Shown: positions 51,296-59,229, counted from the stretch's first letter. The stretch is 64,000 bases of DNA from Nocardia beijingensis NBRC 16342 (GCF_001612785.1 NZ_BDBC01000003.1:186001-250000), one strand, 5' to 3'. Made by a program: numbers and translations. Notes: generated by a model not told the origin, from the letters alone.

Positions 51296-51832
51296 TTGGT
51301 GGCTACCGCCCTGTTGGCCGTCGCGTCGACGGGCATAGCGATGGCCACGGCACACGGTGAGGGCACCCTGGCAGACCTCACGGTGAACGGGGTGGATGGA
51401 CCGATCTCCTACACGACGACCCTCGCGGCGGATCACCGCACCGCCACGGTCGATCTGGCTTCGGGACGGTTCGAGGTGACACCGGCAGCGGTCAACGTGC
51501 TGTCCGACGACGGCGCGATCGTCGGTGCGATCCCGACGACGCTGCGGATGGAGAACGGCCAGAACTTCAGCGTCATACCGTCGGTAGACCCGTCGGCAAG
51601 GACGCTGACGCTCACGCCGGCGGCAGGTGTTCCGTCACCCGCCGCGGTCACACCCGAATTGCAGGGCCTGATGCATGACGCCCTGTTCGGTGGCGCCTTG
51701 GTGGGCGCGGCGATCGGTTGCGCGATCGGCATCGCCATCGGCATCTGGTTCTTCGTGGTCGGCGCTGTCGTCGGCTGCGCGGTCGGCGCTGCCATCGGAG
51801 CCTGGATCGGCTTCTTCTTCACGCCGTTCTGA
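51296..51832 (+). CDS. Secreted or membrane protein with C-terminal glycine-zipper segments
   Basis: About 178 residues. The N-terminus (VATALLAVASTGIAMA) looks like a signal peptide hydrophobic core, the middle is a beta-rich soluble region, and the last 50 residues are two Gly/Ala-rich membrane segments (around GAAIGCAIGIAIGIWFFVVG and VVGCAVGAAIGAWIGFFF), a glycine-zipper arrangement. I do not recognise the family. The start is uncertain: TTG 51,296 and GTG 51,299 are candidates, only 25-28 bases after the ATPase stop, and basic residues needed for a signal peptide would lie just upstream. A strong terminator hairpin follows 36 bases downstream. Confidence 0.65.
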   Translation: MVATALLAVASTGIAMATAHGEGTLADLTVNGVDGPISYTTTLAADHRTATVDLASGRFEVTPAAVNVLSDDGAIVGAIPTTLRMENGQNFSVIPSVDPSARTLTLTPAAGVPSPAAVTPELQGLMHDALFGGALVGAAIGCAIGIAIGIWFFVVGAVVGCAVGAAIGAWIGFFFTPF

Positions 51833-51867
51833 TCGATACGGGAGCAATCCCATCCAGGTGTCGGCAC

Positions 51868-51898
51868 AGGCCGGGCGGATCACGAATCCGCCCGGCCT
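51868..51898 (+). terminator. Strong stem-loop terminator
   Basis: A perfect 13-bp stem (arms 51,868-51,880 and 51,886-51,898, AGGCCGGGCGGAT and its complement) around the loop CACGA. It follows the stop of the glycine-zipper gene by 36 bases. There is only a short T-tract (TTA), as is common in high-G+C actinomycetes, so it is called on stem strength and position. Confidence 0.7.
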
Positions 51899-52021
51899 TA
51901 TCAGTCGGGATGGCCGTCGAGTCGGCGAACCGATACCCGCGTCGATCGCCCACCGCCTGCCGCACCGCCCCGCCTTACGACCATGCCGCGTGCAGCCGAG
52001 GCCCATGAGCGATGGCCAGGG

Positions 52022-52051
52022 TTGGCGAATAAATAAGCGTGCGCATATCAT
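52022..52051 (+). promoter_or_regulatory. Candidate promoter of a leaderless transcript
   Basis: TTGGCG (52,022) and TATCAT (52,046-52,051) are 18 bases apart, placing the transcription start at or very near the ATG at 52,058. The stretch is A+T-rich compared with its surroundings and no ribosome-binding site precedes the ATG, both consistent with a leaderless mRNA. Confidence 0.4.
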
Positions 52052-52057
52052 CTACGA

Positions 52058-52534
52058 ATGCTTACCAATGACTCGGACAGCCGCTCCGACAACAAGACCA
52101 GCGAGCCTGTTCAACAGCCGTTTTCCGACGGCACCGTGCTGATGCCCTGGCAGGCGGGTCCGCTCCACGACACCGGAGGCGCGGTGTTCGTCAGCGTGAC
52201 CGACTTCCTGGCCGCCTCGGAGGAAGACGTGCAGGCGATCTACCAGACGGCGATGCGCCTGGGACGGAACTGGCCGGTGATGCACGGCGCGGTCGGCTTG
52301 TGGCTGTGGGGTCGGCCGTCGGAGGCGCGCGGCGGCTCCATCTCGGTGTGGGAGACCGAGCGGGACATGCGGCGGTTCGTGCGATGGCCGGTGCACGCCG
52401 CCATCATGCGGAAGTGGCGCGGCCGAGTCGGTCTTGCCACCGACTCGTGGCAGGCCGCGAAGTTCGAAGCGGAGGAAGTGCTGGCACGGGCGCGGAACAC
52501 GATCGAACTGCGCCCGCACCCACAGGCGGGGTGA
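52058..52534 (+). CDS. Small dimeric alpha/beta-barrel-like protein, function unknown
   Basis: A 158-residue soluble protein. The core (FVSVTDFLAASEEDVQAIYQ, later LWLWGRPSEARGGSISVWET, then ERDMRRFVRWPVHAAIMRKW) has the strand-helix-strand-helix pattern of ferredoxin-like dimeric barrels such as DUF3291 or monooxygenase-like proteins. No catalytic residue can be identified with confidence. It starts at ATG 52,058, and its stop lies 12 bases from the stop of the convergent iron-sulphur gene. Confidence 0.7.
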   Translation: MLTNDSDSRSDNKTSEPVQQPFSDGTVLMPWQAGPLHDTGGAVFVSVTDFLAASEEDVQAIYQTAMRLGRNWPVMHGAVGLWLWGRPSEARGGSISVWETERDMRRFVRWPVHAAIMRKWRGRVGLATDSWQAAKFEAEEVLARARNTIELRPHPQAG

Positions 52535-52546
52535 CGCCCCCGGTGC

Positions 52547-53653
52547 TCAGTCCGCCGTGCCGCGCGGGCGAGGCCGGGGGCCGATCTGATCGAGCAGCGT
52601 GTTCACCTCGTCCGGGAAGCCGTTCGTCACCGGCTTCGGCGTCTTCGCCGGGAAACGGCGGGTGACGTGCTCCTCCGCGGCGGACCCCGGCAGCACGTAG
52701 ACGGGTTCGGACTTGTTCTGCAACGGCCGCACCACCTCCGCCAAATGCCCCTTCCGGTCGTCGAGGAAAGCTCCGATCACATCCTCTCCAGCCGGGCAGA
52801 CGGCCATGCAGTAACCGGCCTTGTAGTTCGGTTTGAACGACAGACTCTGCCACATCGAGAACGACTCACCCGTGGTCACGCGTTCGCGATACTCGGCGCG
52901 GTCGGCGCTGTCGGCGATGGTTTCGGCCCAGTCGGTGAATCCACCCATGAATTCTCGATAGTTGTGCGTATAGCACGCCTGGAAATCGAATCCGCCGTCG
53001 TCGGTGATCGCGCCGACCGGGCAGGCGGACACGCACAACTTGCACTCCAGGCACGGGTTGAAATCCAGCGCGGCGCTCGGCTCGTCGACCACGGCATCGG
53101 TCACTACGGTGCCGAGCAGGATGAAGTTGCCGAACTTCGGATGGATGACGTTGCGGTGAATGCCCATCACGCCCAGGCCCGCAGCCTGTGCCACCACTTT
53201 GTGCGCGATCACCCAGACGCGACCGGGGAATTGATCGACCTCCATCGGATATCCCGGCGCCGGATACACGGCGCGGTAGCCCGCGTCCTGGAGTGCCCGC
53301 GTGATCCGGCGCGAGACCTCATTCGTTTCGTCGTCGGCGTGGTTGAACTCGGTATTGGCCAGGCTGCGCTGGGGGCTGCGCAGATTGTCGCGATTCATTC
53401 GCACGCAGAAGGCGATGTATGTGCGTGCCGAGGGCAGTATTCCGCGCGCGTGCTCGCGTTCTTCGGCCACGCGCGGATCGTCGACCGGAACGAAGCCCAC
53501 GTCGTCAGCGCCCGCGGCAAGACAGATTTCGCGCAGCTGGGCGGTCGACAGCACCGGATCGGGCGCGGGCCGCGGGTGCTGCGCCATCCGCTGAACGGTC
53601 GGATGCTGCGCCAACCGCCGCGGACTCCCTGGTTCCTGGTTCGTTTCCGACAT
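52547..53653 (-). CDS. 4Fe-4S binding reductase, QueG/reductive-dehalogenase-like
   Basis: A 368-residue iron-sulphur protein. A ferredoxin-like motif CLECKLCVSACP (Cys201, 204, 207, 211) is followed by a reduced second motif YCMAVCP (Cys282, 286) with an isolated Cys227 between. The N-terminal half (AGADDVGFVPVDDPR to IAHKVVAQAAGLGVMGIHRN) resembles the cobalamin-binding region of epoxyqueuosine reductase and reductive dehalogenase-type proteins, so a B12-dependent reductase is possible. The N-terminus lacks a Tat signal, so it is cytosolic. ATG 53,653 follows AGGAG at ideal spacing. True QueG has two full CxxCxxCxxxCP motifs, so this is probably a family relative with another substrate. Confidence 0.8.
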   Translation of the reverse strand: MSETNQEPGSPRRLAQHPTVQRMAQHPRPAPDPVLSTAQLREICLAAGADDVGFVPVDDPRVAEEREHARGILPSARTYIAFCVRMNRDNLRSPQRSLANTEFNHADDETNEVSRRITRALQDAGYRAVYPAPGYPMEVDQFPGRVWVIAHKVVAQAAGLGVMGIHRNVIHPKFGNFILLGTVVTDAVVDEPSAALDFNPCLECKLCVSACPVGAITDDGGFDFQACYTHNYREFMGGFTDWAETIADSADRAEYRERVTTGESFSMWQSLSFKPNYKAGYCMAVCPAGEDVIGAFLDDRKGHLAEVVRPLQNKSEPVYVLPGSAAEEHVTRRFPAKTPKPVTNGFPDEVNTLLDQIGPRPRPRGTAD

Positions 53654-53820
53654 CGAACTCTCCTATCCCTGCACGACCGAGACGGCCTCGAAGAGATAGA
53701 CGTTCCGGGACAGCGAAACTCATCGCGGGACCACCGCTGGGTTCTTGTCGGTTCCCATCTTCCGAGACGGGCGGTCGTCGCATCGGTGACGACCCAGGCG
53801 AGGACAGCTCGGCCACCGGG

Positions 53821-54189
53821 TCAGGGTGACCGCCGTTGGCGTCCGTCCGATCCCCTATGCGCACCCGAAGGGCCACGCGGCGGGGTCGGCGCCATCCCCC
53901 GCGGCCGGATGTGCCGGGATTCCAGCGTGATCAGCGCACATACCGCCATGATCTCCTCCGCTCGGAATTCCACATGTTCCAGCGTCGGAGTGATCACCGC
54001 GACCGCGCCGACGCGAACCACCACGGTGCGCAGCGCCGCGAGCGAAGCGGGCGCGGTCGGTCCGGCGACCAGAGTCCGCGCCAAATCGAACCCCGACGCC
54101 TTCGCCAGCGCGCGGATTTCCATCTCGTGCCTGCGCGCGCGGCGTCCGGAGATATCGCGGCGCAGATATCCGACCACTTTCGGCTTCAT
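53821..54189 (-). CDS. Small protein resembling a serine-recombinase N-terminus
   Basis: 122 residues beginning MKPKVVGYLRRDISGRRARR, which recalls the first strand and catalytic-serine loop (YxRxS) of resolvases: here YLRRDISG. The rest (EMEIRALAKASGFDLARTLV and VVVRVGAVAVITPTLEHVEF) also fits a resolvase-like Rossmann fold. No DNA-binding domain follows, and the last 30 residues are Pro/Arg-rich and disordered. I chose ATG 54,189, five bases after AGAGG; ATG 54,192 is adjacent. It is transcribed divergently from the XRE/TPR regulator. Whether it is catalytic is unknown. Confidence 0.65.
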   Translation of the reverse strand: MKPKVVGYLRRDISGRRARRHEMEIRALAKASGFDLARTLVAGPTAPASLAALRTVVVRVGAVAVITPTLEHVEFRAEEIMAVCALITLESRHIRPRGMAPTPPRGPSGAHRGSDGRQRRSP

Positions 54190-54263
54190 CATCACCTCTC
54201 GTTCGATGGGAGCGCCCGCCGCCGGGGGCTCTCGCCCCCGTCCGCGGCTCACCGCGTCCGAAG

Positions 54264-54282
54264 TGCCGTGCCCGGCACGGCA
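54264..54282. promoter_or_regulatory. 19-bp palindrome in the divergent region before the XRE gene
   Basis: TGCCGTGCC, one central base, then GGCACGGCA: a perfect inverted repeat with nine-base arms, 75 bases upstream of the small resolvase-like gene. It could be an operator or an RNA hairpin. Confidence 0.4.
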
Positions 54283-54362
54283 TCACCCCGGCGGCGCGCG
54301 CACGTCAAAGCCTCGAGGAACGAAGGGTTCACCGCGACGCTGTCAAGCGCGCGCGACCAGGT

Positions 54363-54386
54363 GTGCGACATCTGCGGTTGTCGCAC
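54363..54386. promoter_or_regulatory. Inverted repeat upstream of the XRE/TPR regulator, candidate operator
   Basis: GTGCGACA and TGTCGCAC are perfect eight-base arms around an eight-base centre, ending 63 bases before the regulator's start codon. The size and symmetry fit a helix-turn-helix dimer, so autoregulation is plausible. Confidence 0.5.
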
Positions 54387-54449
54387 CTCACCTGCGTGAT
54401 CGTGCTTAAAGTCCGCCCATACACCGGATTTCGGCTCAGGGGGACCAAA

Positions 54450-55751
54450 GTGACGGACAACGAGATCGACGGCGTGTGGAAATCACCGCGATTCCGCAAG
54501 TTGCTCGCCGAGGGGCGGCCCGGTCAGGCCCTCGCCCTTGTTCGCAGAGAAATGGGTTTGTCCCAAGCTGATTTCGGCGCACTCCTGCATTGGGACCGCA
54601 CCCACGCGGGCCGGGTGGAGCGAGGGGAGGTTGGAACCATCTTCGACGTGCGTGAGTTGGTCCGCGCCGCCGACGCACTGGGCGTGCCGCGCACGGCATT
54701 GCTTCCAATCTTGCTGGGGGCGGCCGATCCGAGGACCATCAAGGGTGGGGGTGAAGGAGCCGACGATATGGACCGCAGACAATTCGGCCTGGCAGCGACG
54801 ATCACGACGTTGGCGGCGAGCGCTCCGGCAGATATGGCGCCGACGCAGGTCGGGTCCAGCCATGTCGGCTACATCCAGACACTGACTCGACGTATGTGGC
54901 AGCACGACAATCATTTCGGCGGTGGGGATATCGCCGAGTTCGCACTCCGTCAATACGGTTTGGCTCGTCGTCTCCTCGACCACGGCACCTTTGGCCGGGA
55001 CACCGGCGTACGGTTGTTGGCCGAGACGAGCCGGCTCGCTCGGTGCGCCGGCTGGCTCTGTCTCGACGCCGGTCGCCCGGCCGTCGCCCGGCGGTGCTAC
55101 ATCGAAGCGGTACTGATGGCCGAGCAAGCCGACAACGACGAGTTGCTCGCCAATGCGCTGGCCAGCCTGACATTCCTGACCACGGACAGGCCGACCAGCC
55201 GTGAGCCCGTGCGGCTGGCCCAGCGCGCCAGCCACCTGGCTCGAAGTATCCCCTCGGCCCGGCTCAATGCCGTTCGCTCCGCGCGGGAGGCCGTCGCGCA
55301 CGCTGCGATCGGGGAACGACAGGATTTCGAGAAGGCGATGACGCGCGCCTGGCGTGAGGTCGACCGCGGACTCGACGATGTCGACGAGCCGGTGTGGCTG
55401 CACCACGTCACCCCGTTCGAGATCCGGTCCATCGAGGCCAGAGGCCGCGTCTATTTGGGACAGCACGACCGCGCGGTGGGCATCTACCGGGAAACCCTCG
55501 GCCATCACGGCCAGCGTCCGCGGGACGAAGCGTCCTACCGCGCCTACTACGCCGCCGCCCTCACCGGCCTCGGCGACATCACCACGGCGATCACCGAAGC
55601 CCACACCGCCCTGACCCTCCTGGAAGGACCCGTCAACTCCCCCCGCCTCCTGGCCGAACTCCGCCCCGTCCGCGTCGCCGCCACCCACACCAGAGGCGAC
55701 GACGCCGAACACTTCCGCCACCGCTTCGACGCACTCGCCCACACGGCGTGA
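54450..55751 (+). CDS. XRE-family regulator with C-terminal TPR-like repeats
   Basis: A 433-residue regulator. An N-terminal helix-turn-helix covers roughly residues 25-90 (ALALVRREMGLSQADFGALL, then HWDRTHAGRVERG). A Tat-like string DRRQFGLAATITTLAAS around residue 110 is typical of this actinobacterial family and probably not a real export signal. The remaining 300 residues are alpha-helical TPR-like repeats (for example DTGVRLLAETSRLARCAGWL and YIEAVLMAEQADNDELLANA) that usually sense a peptide or small ligand. I chose GTG 54,450, preceded by AGGGGGA. It is divergent from a resolvase-like small gene and has its own inverted repeat upstream. Confidence 0.88.
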   Translation: MTDNEIDGVWKSPRFRKLLAEGRPGQALALVRREMGLSQADFGALLHWDRTHAGRVERGEVGTIFDVRELVRAADALGVPRTALLPILLGAADPRTIKGGGEGADDMDRRQFGLAATITTLAASAPADMAPTQVGSSHVGYIQTLTRRMWQHDNHFGGGDIAEFALRQYGLARRLLDHGTFGRDTGVRLLAETSRLARCAGWLCLDAGRPAVARRCYIEAVLMAEQADNDELLANALASLTFLTTDRPTSREPVRLAQRASHLARSIPSARLNAVRSAREAVAHAAIGERQDFEKAMTRAWREVDRGLDDVDEPVWLHHVTPFEIRSIEARGRVYLGQHDRAVGIYRETLGHHGQRPRDEASYRAYYAAALTGLGDITTAITEAHTALTLLEGPVNSPRLLAELRPVRVAATHTRGDDAEHFRHRFDALAHTA

Positions 55752-55824
55752 CCTGGGTTCGACCGGATCTGTGCGGTTGCAGCGCAGCCGGCACTGCCCT
55801 CGCGGTGCTGAACAACGAACTCGG

Positions 55825-56637
55825 CTAGAAGGCGTATCGGAGTATGCGGTTGGCTTGCCGGGACAGTGCCGGGCTCAGGGCTGTGGCGCGGGTTATGGCG
55901 CGTAGCGGTTGGGGGAAGAGGGCGACTTCGGGGGCTCGGGTGAGGAGTTGTTCTTCGATCAATTTCAGGCCAGCGCCCCAGGTTTCGGGTTCGTGGGGGT
56001 CGTCGAATCCTTGGGCGGCGCTGATGCCGAGGGCTTTGATGGAAGGGTGGTATTTCATGGCCCAGGCGGCGAAACGGGTGTAGCCGTTGAGGGCGAGTTC
56101 ACCGGCGGGGAAGTGTGTGGTCGCCTCGCGGATCAGGGTGTGGAAGGTGTCGCCGGGCAGGAAAGGCAGCAGGCCCTCGGCGACGATCATGGCTGGTCGA
56201 TCGGCGGGCAGCTGCTCGGTCCAGCCCGGTTGGGTGAGATCGACGCCCAGCAGATGGGAGCTGTGCGGAAGCAATTGCGCGCGCAGTTCGATGACTTCGG
56301 GGTAATCGATGTCGTACCAGTCGACGTCGGCGGATGGATCGCATCGGAGCATGCGGGTGTCCAAGCCGCAGCCCAGATCGAGTACCACCGCATTTCGGTG
56401 CGTCGCGGTGAACGCTCGTACCGCTTCGTCGAGTTTCTTCCCGCGTAGCGCCGTTCCGCAGATGAGGCTGGGTTTCAGCTTCAGTTTGGTGTAGTCGTAG
56501 TCGATTCGGTCGGCCAGCTCGGCCTGGTGGGTGTCGCCCAGGATCGGGGTGCGCGTGGTCGCGTCCACTGCTCGGGCTCGCAGGGTGAGGAGCAGGGTTT
56601 CCTGAATCGGGTTCAGATCGGGTCGGATTCGGAGCAC
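55825..56637 (-). CDS. SAM-dependent methyltransferase of the LCMT/TcmP type
   Basis: A 270-residue methyltransferase. The SAM-binding motif VVLDLGCGLDTRMLR lies near residue 90, with an acidic WYDIDYPEVIELR that binds the ribose, and MIVAEGLLPFL further on; these are hallmarks of the leucine-carboxyl-methyltransferase family, which in bacteria includes O-methyltransferases such as TcmP. The start is GTG 56,637 with AAGGA seven bases upstream. It is the last gene of an operon with the GbsR-type regulator (10-base gap) and the alpha/beta hydrolase. The substrate is unknown; a carboxylate or hydroxyl on a small molecule is expected. Confidence 0.9.
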   Translation of the reverse strand: MLRIRPDLNPIQETLLLTLRARAVDATTRTPILGDTHQAELADRIDYDYTKLKLKPSLICGTALRGKKLDEAVRAFTATHRNAVVLDLGCGLDTRMLRCDPSADVDWYDIDYPEVIELRAQLLPHSSHLLGVDLTQPGWTEQLPADRPAMIVAEGLLPFLPGDTFHTLIREATTHFPAGELALNGYTRFAAWAMKYHPSIKALGISAAQGFDDPHEPETWGAGLKLIEEQLLTRAPEVALFPQPLRAITRATALSPALSRQANRILRYAF

Positions 56638-56647
56638 GATCGGTCCT

Positions 56648-57109
56648 TCATGTCGTGGTGTCCTCGGACCGGGCGGCGATGTCGCGCAGCCAGGTCAATG
56701 CCTGCTGAGCGGCCCGGATGCGTTCGGTGAGCGCGGGATCGGCGCCGCCGACCAAGGCGAGTCCGTCCTCGGCGATGTCGCCGAAGGCGCCGAGGCCGGC
56801 GATCTTGCGATGGATGACCTTCTCCCAGGCGTCGTCCTCGATGCGGTAGTAGGCGGTGCGGTCGCCGGGGATCCGCACCTTGCGGACGAGGCCGATGGTG
56901 GTCAGCAAGCGCATGTTGGAGGTCAGCGAGGCGCGGCTGGCGTGGATCGCCTCGGCGATCCGGCCCGCGGATTGCTCAGGCGGATCGCAGATCATCAGAA
57001 GGCCGAGAATGCGGCCGGTGATGGGAGGCAGTCCCCATTCCTCGACGCAGAAGGTAGCGACTCGCTCCACCCACTTCAGCGTGGCGTCCTGTGGGTCCGT
57101 GTCCGGCAT
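56648..57109 (-). CDS. GbsR/MarR-family transcriptional regulator
   Basis: A 153-residue winged-helix regulator. Its opening FCVEEWGLPPITGRILGLLM and the recognition segment AIHASRASLTSNMRLL followed by GLVRKVRIPGDRTAYYRIED are typical of GbsR-like proteins. ATG 57,109 follows AGGAGG at good spacing; a longer frame upstream is only the shadow of the hydrolase gene. It sits in an operon after the hydrolase (32-base gap). The palindrome upstream of the hydrolase (58,098-58,135) is its probable binding site, giving autoregulation of the whole operon. Confidence 0.9.
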   Translation of the reverse strand: MPDTDPQDATLKWVERVATFCVEEWGLPPITGRILGLLMICDPPEQSAGRIAEAIHASRASLTSNMRLLTTIGLVRKVRIPGDRTAYYRIEDDAWEKVIHRKIAGLGAFGDIAEDGLALVGGADPALTERIRAAQQALTWLRDIAARSEDTTT

Positions 57110-57141
57110 GCTGTGTCCTCCTGCGCTGTCTTTCGGCTCGA

Positions 57142-58083
57142 TTACTGTGGCACAGCGGTCACCGACTCCCAGGTAGGCGCCGGGGTGGGAGTGATGATGC
57201 GGGTCCGGCGCAGGTGCCGGTCGAACCACTCGACGGCCAGAGCCATGGCCTCCTCGAGCCCGGGACCGGTGTAGAGACCGAGCACGTCGTAAGGCAGCAC
57301 CTCGAGTCGTTTCGGCTCGCCGGCCTTGGCGAACGCGCTCTGCGCCTCCTCGAGCATGTGGTACGGGTCCCAGCCGCCGTTGGCGATCATCAGCAGCGGG
57401 GTCGGCGCCAGGCGATGAATGATGTCCTCCGGTGCGAAGGTCAGGAGATGTTCCGCGGAGTCGAGGGTCTTCTCGTTCCGGTAGTTCGGGAACATCTCGG
57501 CGGCGAGATCCGGTGTGTTCTCGACGTTTTCGCCCTGCAGCGTCAGGTGCGGCACCCGAGCGCTGTCGTGGCCGGCATATCGGCGCTGCCAGTCCTCGTC
57601 CAACCGGTCCCGCAGCGCGCCGACTCCCTCCCTGCCGAGCAGCCGCTCCAGATAGCGCCATCCGTTCCACACGCTCGGGCTCTGCACCACAACGCATTTC
57701 ACGCGCCGGTCCAATACCGCGGCTTGCGTCGCCACCGAGCCCCCGATGCTGACCCCCCAGACGCCGATCCGATCCGGGTCCACCTCCGGGCGGGTTTGCA
57801 GATACGACACCGCGCTACGGAAATCTTCTGCCTGTCGCTGTGGGTAGTCCTGGCCGCGAGGCTCCCCCGCGCTGGCCCCGACCGTGCGATAGTCGATCGC
57901 CAATACCGCGAACTTCGCCCGCACGAAATACGGTGCGAAAACCCGCAACGCCTCCTTCACCATCACCCCGGAATGCCCCAGCACCAGAGCGGCGACCGGG
58001 CCGTCCGCCGCGGGTAGATACAGATCGCCCGCACACGCGGTGCCGAGGCTGTTGAACGTCACGTGCTCGATCTCTAGATCCAT
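57142..58083 (-). CDS. Alpha/beta hydrolase (dienelactone-hydrolase-like)
   Basis: A 313-residue hydrolase with the nucleophile elbow GVSIGG (Ser112 counting from ATG 58,083), an early LVLGHSGVMVKEA segment forming the oxyanion region, PTPLLMIANGGWDPYHM holding the likely acid Asp, and a C-terminal EWFDRHL. I could not fix the catalytic His with certainty. The start is ATG 58,083 with AAGGGAG upstream; a TTG just before it would add one residue. It leads the hydrolase-regulator-methyltransferase operon and is preceded by a long palindrome. Ester or lactone hydrolysis is expected; the substrate is unknown. Confidence 0.88.
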   Translation of the reverse strand: MDLEIEHVTFNSLGTACAGDLYLPAADGPVAALVLGHSGVMVKEALRVFAPYFVRAKFAVLAIDYRTVGASAGEPRGQDYPQRQAEDFRSAVSYLQTRPEVDPDRIGVWGVSIGGSVATQAAVLDRRVKCVVVQSPSVWNGWRYLERLLGREGVGALRDRLDEDWQRRYAGHDSARVPHLTLQGENVENTPDLAAEMFPNYRNEKTLDSAEHLLTFAPEDIIHRLAPTPLLMIANGGWDPYHMLEEAQSAFAKAGEPKRLEVLPYDVLGLYTGPGLEEAMALAVEWFDRHLRRTRIITPTPAPTWESVTAVPQ

Positions 58084-58097
58084 CAAAGCTCCCTTCG

Positions 58098-58135
58098 TTG
58101 CTAGTCGTTTCAGTCTCCACTGAAATGACTAGCAA
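58098..58135 (-). promoter_or_regulatory. Long palindromic operator upstream of the hydrolase operon
   Basis: Arms TTGCTAGTCGTTTCAGT (58,098-58,114) and ACTGAAATGACTAGCAA (58,119-58,135) match at 16 of 17 positions around the centre CTCC. It lies 14 bases upstream of the hydrolase start, overlapping where its promoter must be. The GbsR-type regulator in the same operon is the obvious candidate to bind it. Confidence 0.75.
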
Positions 58136-58173
58136 TGTCAATCTCTCGGCCGATGCCGCCGAAGCGACTCCGA

Positions 58174-59088
58174 TCACCGACGACCGAGGAGGGTGTCGCG
58201 CTGATCGGCGACCACGGCCCGGATCGCCGTCACGACGGCGGCCACTTCCGGGCGGCGCAAGGTTTCGGTGCGGGCGACCAGCCAGTAGCCGAGCGTGACG
58301 GTCACCGAATCCGCCAGCACCCGAACCAGATCCGTGTGGCGATCGGCCATGAAGCAGGGCAGCAGCCCCAGGCCCGCCGACGCGCGGGTGGCCTCCACGT
58401 GCACGAAAACGTTGGTGGAGGTGACCGATTCACGCATCGCGGGCACGAAGCTGGAGGCCAGATCGAGGTCGTCCACCTGGAGCATGGAGTCGATGAAGTA
58501 GACCAGCGGATATTGGGACAGGTCCTCGACCGTCGCGGGCGCGCCGTGCTCGCGCAGGTATTCGCGGGAACCGTAGAGGCCCAGACAGTAGTCGGCCAGA
58601 TGAGTGGCGGTGGCGCGGTGCACTTGCGGCTCGCCCACCACGATCTCGAGATCGAGCCCCGAACGCTGTTGTGAGGCGCGCCGGGTGATCGCCACGATCT
58701 CCACCGAGATCTTCGGATGCCGCCGCTGCACCTCCGCCGCCGCGGGCGCGGCGATGTAGGCGCTGAAGCCGTCGGTCGCCGAGAGCCGGACCACTCCCTC
58801 CAGCACCCGGTTGCCCTCGGCGTCCGCGGCCAGCGACTTCACCGCCGTCTCCACCGCCTCGGCGGCGGCCAGCGCCTCCCTGCCGAGATCGGTCAGCTCC
58901 CAGCCCCCGGTCACCCGGGTGAGCACCCGGCCGCCGAGCGTGTGCTCCAACGCGGCGATGCGCCGGGAGATGGTGGTGTGGTTGATGCCCAGTTCCTCGG
59001 CCGCCGTCACGAACCGGCCGGAGCGCCCGACGGCCAGCAGGACGAGAAGGTCGTCCGCGCTGGGACGACCGGGAGAGGCCGGGCGCAT
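58174..59088 (-). CDS. LysR-family transcriptional regulator
   Basis: A 304-residue LysR protein. The winged helix-turn-helix spans residues about 8-65 (DDLLVLLAVGRSGRFVTAAE, then GINHTTISRRIAALEHTLGG), and the effector-binding domain follows with RRASQQRSGLDLEIVVGEPQ and a substrate-pocket region around ASAGLGLLPCFMADRH. ATG 59,088 gives the family's usual length; upstream codons look non-coding. It is divergent from the transporter and 3-hydroxybutyrate dehydrogenase operon and most likely controls it through the TGCA-containing repeats in between. The ligand is probably a small carboxylate, by context only. Confidence 0.92.
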   Translation of the reverse strand: MRPASPGRPSADDLLVLLAVGRSGRFVTAAEELGINHTTISRRIAALEHTLGGRVLTRVTGGWELTDLGREALAAAEAVETAVKSLAADAEGNRVLEGVVRLSATDGFSAYIAAPAAAEVQRRHPKISVEIVAITRRASQQRSGLDLEIVVGEPQVHRATATHLADYCLGLYGSREYLREHGAPATVEDLSQYPLVYFIDSMLQVDDLDLASSFVPAMRESVTSTNVFVHVEATRASAGLGLLPCFMADRHTDLVRVLADSVTVTLGYWLVARTETLRRPEVAAVVTAIRAVVADQRDTLLGRR

Positions 59089-59089
59089 A

Positions 59090-59163
59090 TCTGCATCTTT
59101 GCAGAGACGCACTGCACAAATGGTCATTGCGGCACGATTCCTCTGCACCAATACTCGGTGCAG
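59090..59163. promoter_or_regulatory. LysR-type binding sites between the regulator and transporter genes
   Basis: Two perfect inverted repeats are present: TCTGCA-TCTT-TGCAGA (59,090-59,105), touching the regulator's start, and CTGCACC-N7-GGTGCAG (59,143-59,163). A further TGCA lies between them at 59,113. Dyads of this kind in a divergent promoter fit the recognition and activation sites of LysR proteins. Confidence 0.6.
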
Positions 59164-59229
59164 CCAAGCATTGTGGGGGCCGTCACATCGGGATCCGAAG
59201 TGTGGCCCCGGGCACGAAGGAGAAGTGCG

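Noticed and set aside
52667..54409. Plus-strand 580-codon frame opposite the iron-sulphur gene
   Set aside because: Antisense of the 4Fe-4S protein and of the resolvase-like gene; no domains.
57110..57697. N-terminal extension of the GbsR-type regulator
   Set aside because: The extension is an out-of-frame shadow of the hydrolase gene; the ATG at 57,109 has a strong AGGAGG site and gives the family's normal length.
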